Source: Rossellomorea vietnamensis
GTDB taxonomy: Bacteria > Bacillota > Bacilli > Bacillales > Bacillaceae_B
Assembly: GCF_008180415.1 (NCBI RefSeq)
Contig: NZ_VTEI01000007.1
Span: forward strand, 62,001-126,000
Length of the DNA: 64,000 bases
Direction: 5' to 3'
This document shows positions 27,363 to 36,862 of the stretch, one piece after another. A program made the position numbers and the translations under genes. The notes below the pieces were generated by a model. That model made no database searches. It was not told where the DNA came from and worked only from the letters and a program-made list of their open reading frames with translations. Position 1 is the stretch's first letter, and every line of letters starts with the position of its first letter.

Positions 27363-28605
27363 ACGACACCTAACATAGAAAAACGACTCCTGGTGTCACC
27401 CAAACCGCTCTTGAAGGATACCCGAAAAACAGACTCCTGGTGTCACTCAAACCGCTCTCGAAGGACACCTAACAGCGAAAAACGACTCCTGATGTCATTC
27501 AACCAGCTCCCGAAGGACACCTAACAGCGAAAAACGACTCCTGATGTCATTCAACCAGCTCCCGAAGGACACCTAACAGCGAAAAACAGACTCTTGGTGT
27601 CACTCAACCAGCTCTCGAAGGACACCTAACACAGAAAAACAGACTTCTGGTGTCATTCAACCAGCTCTCGAAGGACACCTAACAGCGAAAAATAGACTCT
27701 TGGTGTCACTCAAATCGTTCTCGAAGGACACCTAACACAGAAAAACAGACTCCTGATGTCATTCAACCAGCTCCCGAAGGACACCTAACAGCGAAAAACA
27801 GACTCTTGGTGTCACTCAAACCGCTCTCGAAGGACACCTAACACAGAAAAACAGACTCCTGGTGTCACTCAACCAGCTCTCGAAGGACACCTAACACAGA
27901 AAAACAGACTTCTGGTGTCACTCAACCAGCTCTCGAAGGACACCCAACAGCGAAAAACAGACTCTTGGTGTCACTCAAATCGTTCTCGAAGGACACCTAA
28001 CACAGAAAAACAGACACCTGGTGTCACTCAACCAGCTCTCGAAGGACACCTAACACAGAAAAACAGACTCCTGGGGTCACTCAACCAGCTCTCGAAGGAC
28101 ACCTAACACAGAAAAACAGACTCCTGGGGTCACTCAACCAGCTCCCGAAGGACACCTAACACAGAAAAACAGACTCCTGGTGTCACTCAAACCGCTCTCG
28201 AAGGACACCTAACAGCGAAAAACAGACTCCTGGTGTCACTCAACCAGCTCTCGAAGGACACCTAACAGCGAAAAACGACTCCTGATGTCATTCAACCAGC
28301 TCCCGAAGGACACCTACCACAGAAAAACAGACTCCTGGTGTCACTCAACCAGCTCTCGAAGGACACCTAACTAACACAGAAAAACAGACTCCTGGTGTCA
28401 CTCAACCAGCTCTCGAAGGACACCTAACACAGAAAAACAGACTCCTGGTGTCACTCAACCAGCTCTCGAAGGACACCTAACAGCGAAAAACGACTCCTGC
28501 TGTCACTCAACCAGCTCTCAAAGGACACCTAACAGCGAAAAACAGACACCTGGTGTCACTCAAACCGCTCTCGAGGGACACCTAACAGCGAAAAACGGTC
28601 ACCTG
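27363..28605 (+). repeat. 23-unit, 53-nt tandem repeat array
   Basis: Twenty-three head-to-tail units with a typical length of 53 bases. Key parts of the unit are GGTGTCACTCAACCAGCTC, TCGAAGGACACCTAACA, then GCGAAAAACAGACTCCT. Variation is limited to a few columns (GGTGTC/GATGTC/GGGGTC; CAACCAG/CAAACCG/CAAATCG; CAGCG/CACAG). The whole unit is repeated with no unique spacer, so this is not a CRISPR. Each unit contains GGTGTC and GACACC, which can pair within or between units. Because 53 is not a multiple of three, no long frame runs through it. Confidence 0.95.
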
Positions 28606-28618
28606 GAGTTTTTAGGAT

Positions 28619-28742
28619 ACTATTTCTCTCTAAACAGAAAGAGTAGCTCTTTACTCCCTTGCTTATCCGGTTATTAACAGTGAATAATGGAGTTCTCTTA
28701 TGAAAAATAGATTAATTAGCAACAAAGTTTACGAAAAGAGCC
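28619..28742 (+). repeat. DR half-element flanking the tandem array (right)
   Basis: AGAGTAGCTCTTTACTCC and the terminal TTAGCAACAAAGTTTACG plus AAAAGAGCC form the right half of a forward DR copy. With the left flank this places two inverted outer arms of the same type around the array. Confidence 0.75.
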
Positions 28743-28745
28743 AAT

Positions 28746-28776
28746 AAAAAACCAGCCTTAAATCTGACTGGTTGAG
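28746..28776 (-). terminator. Terminator after fadH
   Basis: AACCAG pairs with CTGGTT around a 12-base loop, followed by TTTTATT in the minus direction. Confidence 0.75.
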
Positions 28777-28782
28777 ATATTC

Positions 28783-29541
28783 TTAAAATGGAAAGCGGTT
28801 AAGCCACTGTCCCCCGTCCATTGTCACACATTCTCCGTTGATATAGGCTGCGCTGTCTGAAGCAAGGAAATAGGCCAGTTCAGCTATTTCTTCAGGAGTA
28901 CCCAATCGTTTTAACGGCACACTGTCAATTGTCCTTTTGGCAGCTTCCTCTGATTCCCACAGCTTCTCGGCTCCTCCAGTCCTCTCAATCGGACCTGGAG
29001 CAATAGCATTTGTTCTGATCCCGTATTTATGGCCCCATTCGACAGCCAGTGTTCTTGTTAGAGAGAGTACTCCGGCTTTTGCTGCTGCTGAATGGGCAAC
29101 TCCTGCACCGGCATTCCAAGCATATGTAGCTACCATATTGATAATGTTCCCTTTCGTTCCTGTCTCTTTCCAATAATTGGCCGCTGCATGAGAGCAGAAA
29201 AATGTGCCGTTCAATACTATGTCGATGACCGATTTCCATCCGTTAGGAGTCAACTTTTCAGCGGGCACAATGAAATTCCCTGCTGCATTATTAATTAATG
29301 TATCAACGCTGCCGAATTTTCCTGCTGTAAATTCAATCATCTTTGTTGCATGTTCAGGCTCCCTGACATCCATTTGAAAGACCTCCATTTTTCCAGACAA
29401 AGAAGCAAATCCTTCTTTAGTCTTTTCAAGCCTTCCAATGTCCCGTCCTGTAATGACCACGTTATTTCCTTTCTCCAAAAAGTGTTTCGCCATATATTTC
29501 CCCATACCGTTTGATCCGCCAGTTACTATCACTGTTTTCAT
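28783..29541 (-). CDS. fadH: 2,4-dienoyl-CoA reductase FadH (short-chain dehydrogenase)
   Basis: NADPH-dependent reductase needed to degrade fatty acids with double bonds at even positions. The 252 residues show TGGSNGMGKYMA (cofactor glycine motif, 7-18), NNAAGNF, and the conserved HSAAAKAGV with Lys in the catalytic region. Tyr of the usual YxxxK is replaced by His-Ser, as in peroxisomal-type dienoyl-CoA reductases. ATG at 29541 has AGGAGGATTAGAG upstream. A FadR-type operator just upstream supports a role in beta-oxidation. B. subtilis FadH (YkuF) is the closest match I know. Confidence 0.92.
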   Translation of the reverse strand: MKTVIVTGGSNGMGKYMAKHFLEKGNNVVITGRDIGRLEKTKEGFASLSGKMEVFQMDVREPEHATKMIEFTAGKFGSVDTLINNAAGNFIVPAEKLTPNGWKSVIDIVLNGTFFCSHAAANYWKETGTKGNIINMVATYAWNAGAGVAHSAAAKAGVLSLTRTLAVEWGHKYGIRTNAIAPGPIERTGGAEKLWESEEAAKRTIDSVPLKRLGTPEEIAELAYFLASDSAAYINGECVTMDGGQWLNRFPF

Positions 29542-29558
29542 CTCTAATCCTCCTACTA

Positions 29559-29578
29559 AATGAATGATCACTCATTTT
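29559..29578. promoter_or_regulatory. Putative FadR operator upstream of fadH
   Basis: ATGAATGATCACTCATTT matches the B. subtilis FadR (YsiA) box pattern, inverted TGAATGA/TCATTCA half-sites, with full conservation of the left half and TCATT of the right. FadR releases DNA when long-chain acyl-CoA is present. The site lies 18-37 bases before the start codon. Confidence 0.7.
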
Positions 29579-29947
29579 ATTTATGTCAGAATTATATAAC
29601 AATTTACCCTTTATGAAAACACTTACAATAGAAAAAACTCTTTGCTTTTTTAAAATTAATCCATATCGCAGGGAGTTCCAGTCTCTGAATTTAAGAATTC
29701 TTTAGAAAATAATGATATACCTGCGAAGTTTTCAAGGAATTAATATATGAGGTCCCAGCCAGATATATCTGAAGCATTTCTATAAAATTTTTATAGGGGC
29801 CATTAACTAAAGAGAATACTCCTTGAGCCCCCAGCATGAGTTCGCTAAGTCCTTTCCTGTCGGCACAGACCATAGGGGCGGATCCTCCGAGAAAGCATAG
29901 TTAAAAATTATCCGCATAGGTTGAATTTCTTTCAACTTACTAAAATC

Positions 29948-30255
29948 AAAAACCACCAGTTTAAACTGGTGGTTTGCTCTGCGGCTGGAAGCCTTCCTTA
30001 CCAGCCTCGGCCTAAAAGGCCCAATGGATTATTTTCTCTGGCTGTTTATTCCGGCTAAAAAACGTGGAGAAATAAGCGGAGAAATTCCGCTTATTTTAGG
30101 CTTTATTAATGCCAATCAGCAAGGATACCTCCCCTCATGCTGGACTGACATGTAGTGATAAAGAACCGGCTTTTTCTATAGAAAGAGGGTGTTCTACACT
30201 ACGCTATAAGCTCTTTGGAACCACCGGCATAGCCAGGGGTTTTCAAGACCATCAC
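29948..30255 (-). repeat. Composite repeat, copy 2, with internal palindromes
   Basis: Contains AAACCACCAGTTTAAACTGGTGGTTT-type perfect palindrome (29950-29975), then GCTCTGCGGCTGGAAGCCTT and, 200 bases on, GCTATAAGCTCTTTGGAACC. Both the second and third parts recur at 8.20-8.25 and 8.83-8.89 kb in the same order. A second palindrome, AATAAGCGGAGAAATTCCGCTTATT in type, lies near 30.08 kb. The other part of the gap (29579-29947) shows nothing recognisable. Confidence 0.65.
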
Positions 30256-30261
30256 TCAAAG

Positions 30262-30294
30262 AAGCCGGTGTGAACCCCAAGTTCACACCGGCTT
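30262..30294 (-). terminator. Terminator after the 71-residue gene
   Basis: AAGCCGGTGTGAAC pairs perfectly with GTTCACACCGGCTT; the minus strand continues CTTTGAG, so the T-run is weak. Confidence 0.7.
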
Positions 30295-30323
30295 TCAGTC
30301 TATATAAAATTAAAAGATCAAAC

Positions 30324-30539
30324 TTAATCCTGACTATTTACGAGCAGCTGATGAAGCTGGGCTAATGTCCGAATGATTGTCTTTTTACGGTTGTATCCTT
30401 TAGAATCGACGGTTATGTCGTTTAATTGTACAACTACTTGTCCCCACGATCCAAATGGTTTAAATCCGTAAACGAAAACCTTCACCTCACCCTGATCTGT
30501 TGGCAGGATGATCATTTCCATTTGTTCATGCTTCGTCAT
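30324..30539 (-). CDS. Conserved small protein, 71 residues
   Basis: Predicted cytoplasmic protein starting MTKHEQMEMIILPTDQGEVK, rich in beta-strand pattern, ending in a helix LAQLHQLLVNSQD. I do not recognise the family. AAAGGAG lies nine bases before the ATG; the frame extends upstream without a signal. It is monocistronic, between fadH and the polyphosphate genes. Confidence 0.75.
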   Translation of the reverse strand: MTKHEQMEMIILPTDQGEVKVFVYGFKPFGSWGQVVVQLNDITVDSKGYNRKKTIIRTLAQLHQLLVNSQD

Positions 30540-30735
30540 AAAACATACTCCTTTGCTGTTAAACTCTGGGCAAGCAACACTAAGTACCATTACACTAAAA
30601 GTAAATTATCTTCCTGCCTTTTGTCAACTTATAGTTTTCTTCCTCAGCATATAGGAGAGTTTGTGTAACCCTATTAACTATTGGACTCTTTAATCTGTCT
30701 GACAACCAAGACCGTTACTGTCCTTAAAATCTCTA

Positions 30736-32835
30736 TTAGCTTTCCAAATAAAGATGTTTGTATGCTTCTTCTTTTAATTCGAGCTGACTATTAATCGGAG
30801 GTGTGCCATCCTTTCGCTGCACATAATGATAGTTGCCCTCAGAATCCTGCTTTCTGGCTTTCATATTGTCGGACAATGATAAATCCAGGATTTCCAGCAG
30901 CCTCTTCTTAATGCTTCCTCTATAAATCGGGAACAAGATCTCTACCCTTTTAATCATATTCCGGGTCATCATATCTGCAGAAGATAAATACATTTTCCCT
31001 TCTCCATTATGATGAAAATAATAAATGCGGCTGTGTTCCAGGAACCTCCCTACAATACTGAGGACTTGAATATTGTCACTGACTCCTCTTATTCCGGGCC
31101 GCAGACAGCAGATGCCCCTGATTATTAAATCGATCTTCACACCTGCAGCGGAAGCTTCATACATTTTCATGATGAGTTCTTTATCGGTCAACGAATTCAT
31201 TTTGGCGATGATACGGCCATTTCCATAATTTCTATGAGATTTTATTTCCTCGTCTATCAGCCTTACAAATTCATCTCTTATATCAAAAGGCGCAACAACC
31301 AAGTGATGAAACTCGGGTTTATCAGTATATCCGCTGAGATAATTAAAGAAGTTTGTGGCATCGATTCCAAACTTTCTCTTCGATGTGATAATGCCCATGT
31401 CTGTGTATAGTTTAGCTGTCTGATCATTATAATTTCCTGTACCCAAATGCACGAATCGGTCAATTCTTCCATGGGTCTTCCTGACAACAAGCGTAATCTT
31501 GCTATGTGTTTTCAGGTTATTCATTCCATAGATTACGTGACATCCGGCTTTTTCGAGCTCTTTAGCCCATTGAACATTATTCTCCTCATCAAACCTGGCT
31601 TTTAACTCGACCAGTACTGTTACTTGCTTTCCGTTTTCGGCTGCCCTTTTTAATGCATCAATAACAGGGGAATCGCCGCTGACCCTGTATAATGTCTGCT
31701 TTATTGCAAGAACATTGGGGTCATCGGCAGCCAATGAAACAAAATCAACGATCGGTTCAAAAGATTCATAGGGGTGATGGAAAAACAAATCTTCATGAAA
31801 GGCTTTTTCAAAAAGGTTTTCATGAGAGTGCAAATCCCTTGGAGGCTGGGGAATAAATACTTCAAAGGATAAGTTGTCCCTCTTTTTCTTTAATTTGCTG
31901 ATGAAACTAAATAAAAAAGTCAAATCAAGAGGCCCCTTGACCTTATAAACATCCTTGCTATGGATTTCAAGCTCCTCCAGCAGGTACTTAAGGACTTTTT
32001 CATTCATGGTTCCTTCTTGGACTTCCAGGCGTACTGCTGCTCCCCATTTCCTTTTTTTCAGCTCTTTCTCAATCTCCAGCAGCAGATCTCTTGCGCCTTC
32101 TTCGTGTATCGTCATATCCGCATTTCTGGTGATTCTAAAAGCACTCGCTGACCTTACGCTATACCCCTTGAAAACTTTATCAATGAAATGGATGATCACC
32201 TTCTCAAGCAGAATGTACATTTCTTCCCCAGTTTCGGAGGGAAGGGAGATTACTCTGTCCAGTACAGAAGGCACTTGAACGAGAGCAACCTTCTCTCTCT
32301 CTTCCTCATCTTCCGCCTCTGGATTCTCCAAGATCACAACAAGATTGAGACTCTTGTTCAACAGCATGGGAAATGGACGGTAGGCATCCACTGCCATGGG
32401 GGTGAGAACGGGAAAGATTTGTTCCTCAAAAAAGATTTCCAGAAAAGTCATCTGTTCAAAGTTCAAGTCCTCAAAATTCATGAGGTGAATCTTTTCATCG
32501 TTCAACTGAGGAATAATAAGGTTGGTAAATGTCTCATCCTGAAGTTCCACAAGCTCATGGTTCTTGGTTGAAATCGCTTCAAGCTGCTGCTTCGGTGTCA
32601 ATCCCGCTTTATTTTCCGGTTTATTATAGTTGGCTTTCACCTGATCCTTTAATCCAGCTACTCTGACCATAAAGAACTCATCAAGATTGGAGCTGAAAAT
32701 CGCCAGGAATTTCATTCTTTCCAGAAGGGGGTTGTGGTCATCCAATGCTTCTTCCAATACCCTTTCGTTAAAAGCCAGCCAGCTCAGTTCCCTGTTATTA
32801 TAATACTGAGGCAAATCTAATTGTTCTGCCTTCAT
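30736..32835 (-). CDS. ppk: Polyphosphate kinase 1
   Basis: Reversibly transfers the gamma phosphate of ATP to inorganic polyphosphate chains. The 699 residues show the N-terminal helical domain ([17 protein letters not shown] at ~10-26) and the two phospholipase D-like catalytic domains. The autophosphorylated His is in LKTHSKITL, near residue 425, with a second conserved His in [10 protein letters not shown] near 580. ATG at 32835 follows GAGGGGGAG; the upstream extension lacks a signal. It is 96 bases after ppx and in the same orientation, so synthesis and degradation enzymes are likely co-expressed. Confidence 0.97.
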   Translation of the reverse strand: MKAEQLDLPQYYNNRELSWLAFNERVLEEALDDHNPLLERMKFLAIFSSNLDEFFMVRVAGLKDQVKANYNKPENKAGLTPKQQLEAISTKNHELVELQDETFTNLIIPQLNDEKIHLMNFEDLNFEQMTFLEIFFEEQIFPVLTPMAVDAYRPFPMLLNKSLNLVVILENPEAEDEEEREKVALVQVPSVLDRVISLPSETGEEMYILLEKVIIHFIDKVFKGYSVRSASAFRITRNADMTIHEEGARDLLLEIEKELKKRKWGAAVRLEVQEGTMNEKVLKYLLEELEIHSKDVYKVKGPLDLTFLFSFISKLKKKRDNLSFEVFIPQPPRDLHSHENLFEKAFHEDLFFHHPYESFEPIVDFVSLAADDPNVLAIKQTLYRVSGDSPVIDALKRAAENGKQVTVLVELKARFDEENNVQWAKELEKAGCHVIYGMNNLKTHSKITLVVRKTHGRIDRFVHLGTGNYNDQTAKLYTDMGIITSKRKFGIDATNFFNYLSGYTDKPEFHHLVVAPFDIRDEFVRLIDEEIKSHRNYGNGRIIAKMNSLTDKELIMKMYEASAAGVKIDLIIRGICCLRPGIRGVSDNIQVLSIVGRFLEHSRIYYFHHNGEGKMYLSSADMMTRNMIKRVEILFPIYRGSIKKRLLEILDLSLSDNMKARKQDSEGNYHYVQRKDGTPPINSQLELKEEAYKHLYLES

Positions 32836-32931
32836 CTCGTTGTCTCCCCCTCTCTTACTTTTTTCTATCATTTTTTATCCTAGCAAATGCAGAATTGGTA
32901 TTTATTAAGAAACAGTTAAGATTTTGTAAAG

Positions 32932-34458
32932 TTAGTCTATTTTAAAGTCCATGTTTATATCAGTTCTGAGAGCCTTTTCCAAATGCCTCTTTTGCTTTTC
33001 CGTCTGGTATTTTTCTGCAAGAAAATCACCATGACAATGCACAGAGAAGTTTAGAGAGCCACCACATTTAGTGATATTCAATTCTCTGACAATATTTCTT
33101 TTAGTTGCATTCAGGCTGTAGGCCAGCTTCAGCACAGCGCCCATTTCTCTTATCTTCTTCATTTCTTCTTTTGTGAACCATTCCGGGAATATCTTAAGGT
33201 ATTGCTTTAGGGATAACTTGTTTTTAAAAGAAGAAATGCTTGCAAGCTGCACTCTTTCCCTATGAAAAAATCCATTAATCGATCGATTGGCCATGATATA
33301 GAATGTATGCTGTGAACTGGACTCAGAATCAATATATTCACCCAGGTAGTATAAAGCCGCACCATACTGAAGTATTTTCAAATCTTCTGCTTCAAGCTGC
33401 CAGTACCCTGACTCGGACAGCTGTTTCCAGACCTCTCCCGCCAGGAAAATCATTTGCTTTGAATGAGATTCGTTGATGTCGAACTCATGGCAGAGTTCTT
33501 TAATGCTCAATCCAATGACACTCTCGCGGTTCAACACCTTTTCACCGGTTTCATTTGCCATCTCTATTACCAGGCCATCCCTGAGTCCTTTCCTGCTGAC
33601 CATAAAATAAGAGGCACCTGTATAGTTGAACAGCTGATGGAAAACTTCAGCAGCAGGAAGTATGATATCCGCCCTGTCTTTCGAAAGTCCTTCAACTTTT
33701 TCAATTTCTTGATAATTCAAAGGAAAAAGCTGATCACGAATGGATGAAATGGTATTGCCTGAGAGGATGTATTGATGCACCCCCGCTATTTCATAGTCCC
33801 TTTGCTGCTGATCGATCTGGGCGATATTCCTTGCACTTCCCCCGACCCCCACGATTGGGACTCTTTTATTTTTAAGCCAGGGAAGTTTGGAGAACTCTTC
33901 CTGTAAAAATTGGATAAGATTTTCTCGTTCTTCTTCCGTAATAGATTCACCTTTTATAAACTGTTGTTTCAATGAAACGACACCAAAAGGATAACTGTGT
34001 GACTGCTTCAGTTTTCTATCTTCAAAAAAGGTGATTTCAGTACTGCCTCCCCCAATATCTATTGTAAGGGCGGTATCGGCAGGGGTTGTGGAAATAACAG
34101 CGAGATATCCATAAAAAGCCTCCTGCTCTTCTGATAATATTTCGATATCCATCTCGGTTTCCCTCTTGGCTGCAGAAATAATCTCTTCCCTGTTCCCCGC
34201 CTGCCTGATTGTGGCCGTTGCGACACACCTTGCTGCAGGAATATCATGAAACTCCAGGATTTCTCTAAAACTTTTTAATATCTTGAGGAGTTTATCAACT
34301 CCCCTGCTGGATAAATTCATGTCTTCCCCTAAATAGGTCCTTAATCTGGCCACTGCTTTTACATTTTCTATCTCTTTAAACCTGCCATCAGAATAGTGGT
34401 TATAAATAACCAGGCGGATTGTGTTAGATCCTATATCAACTATTGCGCTTTTGCTCAT
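32932..34458 (-). CDS. ppx: Exopolyphosphatase
   Basis: Releases phosphate from polyphosphate ends and may act on pppGpp as GppA/Ppx enzymes do. The 508 residues carry the ASKHA-fold ATPase-like motifs DIGSNTIRLVIY (near 7-18) and DIGGGSTEITFF (near 145), with a C-terminal HD-like helical domain from ~310. Three ATG codons lie close together; the third (34458) is placed best relative to AGGATG. It pairs with ppk downstream. Confidence 0.95.
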   Translation of the reverse strand: MSKSAIVDIGSNTIRLVIYNHYSDGRFKEIENVKAVARLRTYLGEDMNLSSRGVDKLLKILKSFREILEFHDIPAARCVATATIRQAGNREEIISAAKRETEMDIEILSEEQEAFYGYLAVISTTPADTALTIDIGGGSTEITFFEDRKLKQSHSYPFGVVSLKQQFIKGESITEEERENLIQFLQEEFSKLPWLKNKRVPIVGVGGSARNIAQIDQQQRDYEIAGVHQYILSGNTISSIRDQLFPLNYQEIEKVEGLSKDRADIILPAAEVFHQLFNYTGASYFMVSRKGLRDGLVIEMANETGEKVLNRESVIGLSIKELCHEFDINESHSKQMIFLAGEVWKQLSESGYWQLEAEDLKILQYGAALYYLGEYIDSESSSQHTFYIMANRSINGFFHRERVQLASISSFKNKLSLKQYLKIFPEWFTKEEMKKIREMGAVLKLAYSLNATKRNIVRELNITKCGGSLNFSVHCHGDFLAEKYQTEKQKRHLEKALRTDINMDFKID

Positions 34459-34758
34459 TTTCATCATCCTATTTGAAATTATAGTATCGCTTCATTTTCT
34501 TCCCAAGTATTCCTTACTTACTTATGTACCATTCTTATCTCGTAGTATTCTTGGAAACTTATTATCCTTAGCATATATTATTTACCTGCTTTAGGGATAA
34601 TTTAATCTTAAAGTTCACAAGGATAAATATATATGTTTAATTAATGTTGTTCTCATACAAATCATATACCCACTTTATATTTTCCGAACTTTCCAATCAC
34701 AGAAAAAAAAGGTATAATAGAATAAACCTATTCCCAACTTAAGGAAGGAGCCAATATT

Positions 34759-35223
34759 TTGCGAAATTCCCAAGATCCATCCCCTCATTCTACTACAGTA
34801 GAAAGCCTCTCCCAAGCTGTTTTCACGGTGAATCGCCACGCCAAAACTGCTATCAATCCAAAGTACTTATATTCTTTGAAAAAACAAGCCCTCCAAAAAA
34901 TGATCAATGAAGGTAAAGCAACGAAAGTAGGATTGCATTTCTCTAATAATCCACGTTTCAGTCAACAGCAGTCCGATGTCCTGGTTGATTGCGGAATGTA
35001 CACTTTCCATATTCCTCCTGCTAAATCCGACTTTGAAAATCTTCCACACCTTGGAACGCTGGATAAAACAACCCGAAATCCGAAATGCAGAATGAGCCTT
35101 GGGGAAGCCAAACTGATTCTGGAAAAATATACGGGCATGAAAGAGAAGAAGGAAACTTCACAAGGTGCATACGGACGTACTTACCAGAAACCTGTATTCA
35201 AAAAACTTGGTGATAGTTATTAA
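34759..35223 (+). CDS. ykyB: YkyB family protein
   Basis: Conserved 154-residue Bacillaceae protein of unknown function. The recognisable segment is FTVNRHAKTA...KVGLHFSNNPRFSQQQSDVL, closely matching B. subtilis YkyB in sequence, length and position beside cheV. The TTG start is supported by AAGGAAGGAGC upstream and by alignment of the N-terminus. A TATAAT near 34.71 kb is a likely promoter -10 box. It converges on cheV across a strong terminator. Confidence 0.92.
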   Translation: MRNSQDPSPHSTTVESLSQAVFTVNRHAKTAINPKYLYSLKKQALQKMINEGKATKVGLHFSNNPRFSQQQSDVLVDCGMYTFHIPPAKSDFENLPHLGTLDKTTRNPKCRMSLGEAKLILEKYTGMKEKKETSQGAYGRTYQKPVFKKLGDSY

Positions 35224-35306
35224 GACTGAAAGCGCCAGCTCCCCTGGCAAGGGCAATATAAGTGAGCGAAGATAATACAGGAAATTAATTTGATACCATT
35301 CTCTAT

Positions 35307-35351
35307 AAAAAGAAGCAAAGCTGAGTAATAACTCAGCTTTGCTTCTTTTTC
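35307..35351. terminator. Bidirectional terminator between ykyB and cheV
   Basis: AAAGAAGCAAAGCTGAG pairs perfectly with its complement around TAATAA, A-run before, T-run after. A fragment of SR-type sequence (GAAAGCGCCAGCTCCCCTGG) lies just before it. Confidence 0.93.
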
Positions 35352-35373
35352 AGTCTGCGCATGATAGGCAGCT

Positions 35374-36279
35374 CTATAAAATATACTTATCGATTTTCAA
35401 AACCAGCTCATTTATTTGGGGTTTACTCACCTGGTCCTCCGCTCCCACTCTTGCCCCTTTATGTTTCAAGTCATCGGTAATCAGTGAAGAGAAGATGATG
35501 ACAGGCAGCTTTTTCAATCCAGGATGCTCTTTGATGCGTTTTGTAAGATGATGCCCGTCCATCTGCGGCATTTCGATATCTGTCAAAACCAGATTCACAG
35601 CATCTTCTATATTTCCCTTGGAAACAGCCAGAGACTCAAGGAAATCATAGGCATCTTTTCCATTTTCAAAAAACTCAACATTATCATAACCTGCTTCTGA
35701 CAATGTATCACTCAATAACTTTCTTAGAAGAGGTGAATCTTCCGCAGCCACGATCTTTTTTTCCGACCTGGTTCTCTTTCCTAATTTCCTTACTTGCTCA
35801 ACCTGTATCCCAGACTCAGGGTTGATTTCAGCCATGATGCTTTCAAAATCCAATAGAAGCAGCATGTCTTCCCCTTTTTTGATGACTCCGATGACCTGTG
35901 AGCCGCCTCCTTGGTACATATTAGTGGGCTTTTCAATTTGCTCCCAGGAAATCCGGTGGATCTGAGTAACATTTTCCACATGAAATACGACTCGTAATTG
36001 ATTGAATTCCGCTACTATGTATTTATCTTGCTTATTTTGTACTCCATTCTCAACACCCAGTACTTTTTTCATATCGATGACCGGCAGGACTTCCCCTCTT
36101 AACTGGATGATCCCTTCCATGAATGGGTGAGCATGGGGGATGGATGTTACTGGCAAGGGCTGTATAATTTCCTTTACTTTAATCACATTAATTCCATATT
36201 TATTTCTGCCTACTTCAAATTCGACGATTTCCAATTCATTGGTACCTGATTCCAGCAGGATTCCTTTATCTTCATTCAT
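35374..36279 (-). CDS. cheV: Chemotaxis coupling protein CheV
   Basis: Links chemoreceptors to CheA and takes part in adaptation. The 301 residues comprise a CheW-like domain (~12-155) and a response-regulator receiver domain (~172-300). The phospho-acceptor Asp is in LVLTDIEMPQMDG near 235, with the acidic pair in AAEDSP and the Lys in VSKPQ. Length equals the family norm (303 in B. subtilis). Monocistronic, next to ykyB as in B. subtilis. Confidence 0.96.
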   Translation of the reverse strand: MNEDKGILLESGTNELEIVEFEVGRNKYGINVIKVKEIIQPLPVTSIPHAHPFMEGIIQLRGEVLPVIDMKKVLGVENGVQNKQDKYIVAEFNQLRVVFHVENVTQIHRISWEQIEKPTNMYQGGGSQVIGVIKKGEDMLLLLDFESIMAEINPESGIQVEQVRKLGKRTRSEKKIVAAEDSPLLRKLLSDTLSEAGYDNVEFFENGKDAYDFLESLAVSKGNIEDAVNLVLTDIEMPQMDGHHLTKRIKEHPGLKKLPVIIFSSLITDDLKHKGARVGAEDQVSKPQINELVLKIDKYIL

Positions 36280-36433
36280 ATTTCAGCATCCTTTCCTTTT
36301 GTAGATACTGTCCTAGAGGCAGCTTAGTCTCACAGATTATTTCACTGGTCTTGTTGCAATTTTAAGGCCGCCTTTTAGGCTTCTGTCACATACCCTTAGG
36401 CACAATGCGGCAGAAGCATGTCTGTCTTTGTCT

Positions 36434-36603
36434 ATGGCTCTTTCGTAAACTTTGCTATATGGTATTAATTCCGAAAAAGCAACCATATTAAGAGGTGGAA
36501 AAATAAAGAAAGACCGAAAAGAAAAGAGCTACTCTCCCCGATAAGAGATAAAACTCTTAGTATCCAGGGATATCCGAAAGCAACAATATATGCGAAAACA
36601 GCC
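36434..36603 (-). repeat. DR dispersed element, copy k
   Basis: Reverse copy (GGCTCTTTCGTAAACTTTGC to GCGAAAACAGCC) with the central CCCCGATAAGAG/CTCTTAGTATCC hairpin. One TTGCT segment and the AAATCCGG hairpin are deleted. The rest of 36280-36785 shows nothing recognisable. Confidence 0.9.
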
Positions 36604-36784
36604 TTGTCTTTCCATTAGACTTACAGAAGATCGCCCAACTGCTGAGAATTACAATAGGACTTGATTCTATATATATATCGGCAGCTATCACCTTTTTCTA
36701 AAGGGTGCACCGGCATTTAATAAAGTTATGTTTCGAGAACGAAGTATTTGGAAGTTTTACTGCAGTACCTGCAAGTACACAAAT

Positions 36785-36815
36785 AAAGAAGGACGAAATC
36801 CAAATGGGTTTCGTC
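36785..36815 (-). terminator. Terminator after corA
   Basis: GACGAAA pairs with TTTCGTC (loop CCCATTTGGA) and the minus strand continues CTTCTTTATTT. Confidence 0.75.
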
Positions 36816-36862
36816 AGCAGGATTGAATCATATCAATAAGATGGCCTTCCACTTACTGTGTA

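Noticed and set aside
27915..28106. 63-codon open frame inside the tandem array
   Set aside because: It exists only because some units lack stops in that frame. The period is 53, so frames drift between units, and there is no ribosome binding site.
27363..28605. CRISPR array
   Set aside because: The entire 53-base unit repeats with only minor variation. There are no unique spacers and no cas genes nearby.
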